A DNA stretch of 64,000 nt. Origin: Flavobacterium succinicans LMG 10402. Its GTDB lineage: Bacteria; Bacteroidota; Bacteroidia; Flavobacteriales; Flavobacteriaceae. Position numbers and translations under genes: made by a program. Below the pieces are notes generated by a model. It was given only the letters and a program-made list of their open reading frames with translations. It was not told the origin of the DNA and made no database searches. Below, one piece after another: positions 63,357 through 64,000 of this stretch. Location of the stretch: positions 1-64,000 of the forward strand of contig NZ_JATV01000003.1 in NCBI RefSeq assembly GCF_000611675.1. Reading direction: 5' to 3'. The stretch's first letter is position 1; each line of letters opens with the position of its first letter.

Positions 63357-64000
63357 ATGAAGATATTAAAATTCGGAGGAAAATCATTGGCCAATGGAGA
63401 AGGACTTCAAAAAGTTTTGGCAATCCTTACTGATAAAGTGTTGAAGGGTGAAGAATTTGCCGTTGTAGTTTCGGCAAGAGGGAATGCAACGGATGAGTTG
63501 GAAGATTTGTTAGCGATTGCGTCTAAGAATGAAAACTACAAACCTTTGTTCGAGAAATTTAAAGCTTATCAACAAGCGGATTTCTCAACGGTGGATTTGT
63601 CGGAGGAATTTACCGTGCTCGAAAAATTGTTCGAAGGAGTAAGTTTGATTGGCGATTATAGCGAAAAAATCAAAGACCAAGTCTTGTCGCAAGGCGAATT
63701 GCTATCGGCCAAATTGATTACGGCTATTTTGAAGCAAAAAGGAGTCAATGCCAATTTTGCTGACGCTAGAGCATTGATAAAAACCGATGGAAAATTTGGT
63801 GATGCGCAACCTATTGAGCAAATTTCTAAGAAAAATGTGGTGCAGTTTTTTAAACAACACAGCGATAAAGTCAACATAATTACTGGTTTTATTGGTTCAA
63901 ATAACAAAAACGAGGCGACTACTTTGGGAAGAAACGGAAGTAACTACACGGCATCACTTTTTGCGAATTATTTGAATGCATCCGAATTGCAGAATTTTAC
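63357..64000 (+). CDS. thrA: bifunctional aspartokinase/homoserine dehydrogenase, 5' part
   Basis: The frame runs open to the window end (214 codons). It starts MKILKFGGKSLANGEGLQKV, the aspartokinase KFGGxS motif, and continues with AVVVSARGNATDEL, LSQGELLSAKLITAIL and TGFIGSNNKNEATTLGRNGSNYTA. The GRNGSNYTA form (where mono-functional enzymes have GRGGSD) is typical of the ThrA/MetL bifunctional type. It supplies homoserine for metX. The homoserine dehydrogenase half would lie beyond the window. Confidence 0.88.
   Translation, partial: MKILKFGGKSLANGEGLQKVLAILTDKVLKGEEFAVVVSARGNATDELEDLLAIASKNENYKPLFEKFKAYQQADFSTVDLSEEFTVLEKLFEGVSLIGDYSEKIKDQVLSQGELLSAKLITAILKQKGVNANFADARALIKTDGKFGDAQPIEQISKKNVVQFFKQHSDKVNIITGFIGSNNKNEATTLGRNGSNYTASLFANYLNASELQNF

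Noticed and set aside
1-64000. CRISPR arrays, insertion sequences, prophage or integrase genes
   Set aside because: No regularly spaced direct repeats, transposase, integrase or phage structural genes were seen.

Overview
This is an AT-rich stretch of a Bacteroidota chromosome, most likely a Flavobacterium or close relative. Support comes from promoter boxes of the TAnnTTTG type in front of many genes, the lack of Shine-Dalgarno motifs, a PorT-type gliding/type IX secretion protein next to ubiE, a TamL-type lipoprotein/barrel gene, the typical DUF177-rpmF-fabH-accB-accC block, and an AccD without its zinc ribbon. Both window ends cut genes: a decayed nitrilase at the left and a thrA-type aspartokinase/homoserine dehydrogenase at the right. 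No insertion sequence, prophage or CRISPR array is visible.

Layout. 1-6.5 kb: a nitrilase-family pseudogene, a Coa1-like membrane protein, surface or periplasmic lipoproteins, a large TPR-like protein and methylmalonyl-CoA epimerase. 6.6-13.5 kb: a CAT-anticodon tRNA, riboflavin synthase, pdxA, the rpmF/fabH/accBC lipid block and an eroded AraC-family regulator. 13.5-20.5 kb: secreted peptidases (C1 and S9), then a tightly overlapping operon of an FAD oxidoreductase, a monofunctional transglycosylase and an LpxR-like protein. 20.6-25.5 kb: ubiE, porT, an rRNA/tRNA methyltransferase and tamL. 25.5-36.3 kb: fbaA, accD, an ABC permease, purH and the rod-shape operon mreBCD-mrdA-rodA. 36.4-47.2 kb: a secreted nuclease, a C-terminal processing protease, and surE with a small membrane protein, separated from lpxB and comEC by a two-gene cassette (an exported short-chain dehydrogenase and an outer-membrane barrel). 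47.2-55.1 kb: a thioredoxin-like protein, three POT-family peptide transporters in tandem and a DPP-IV-type peptidase, which together look like a dipeptide-use locus. 55.3-57.6 kb: HMG-CoA reductase and a GHMP kinase of the mevalonate route.

The right end (58.3-64 kb) is a methionine/SAM block with three different kinds of RNA control close together. metK (minus strand) has a candidate SAM-II riboswitch with an enlarged loop. metY (plus strand) is preceded by two tandem short leader ORFs rich in Met/Cys codons, each followed by an intrinsic terminator, which suggests transcription attenuation. metX has a SAM-I riboswitch, and thrA follows behind a large inverted-repeat element. This combination is the most interesting feature of the window.

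A dispersed intergenic repeat family (three clear copies and one divergent copy), two pseudogenes and the exported SDR/barrel pair are the other points worth a second look. All calls come from reading the sequence and from recall of family motifs; no database search or computed folding was done.
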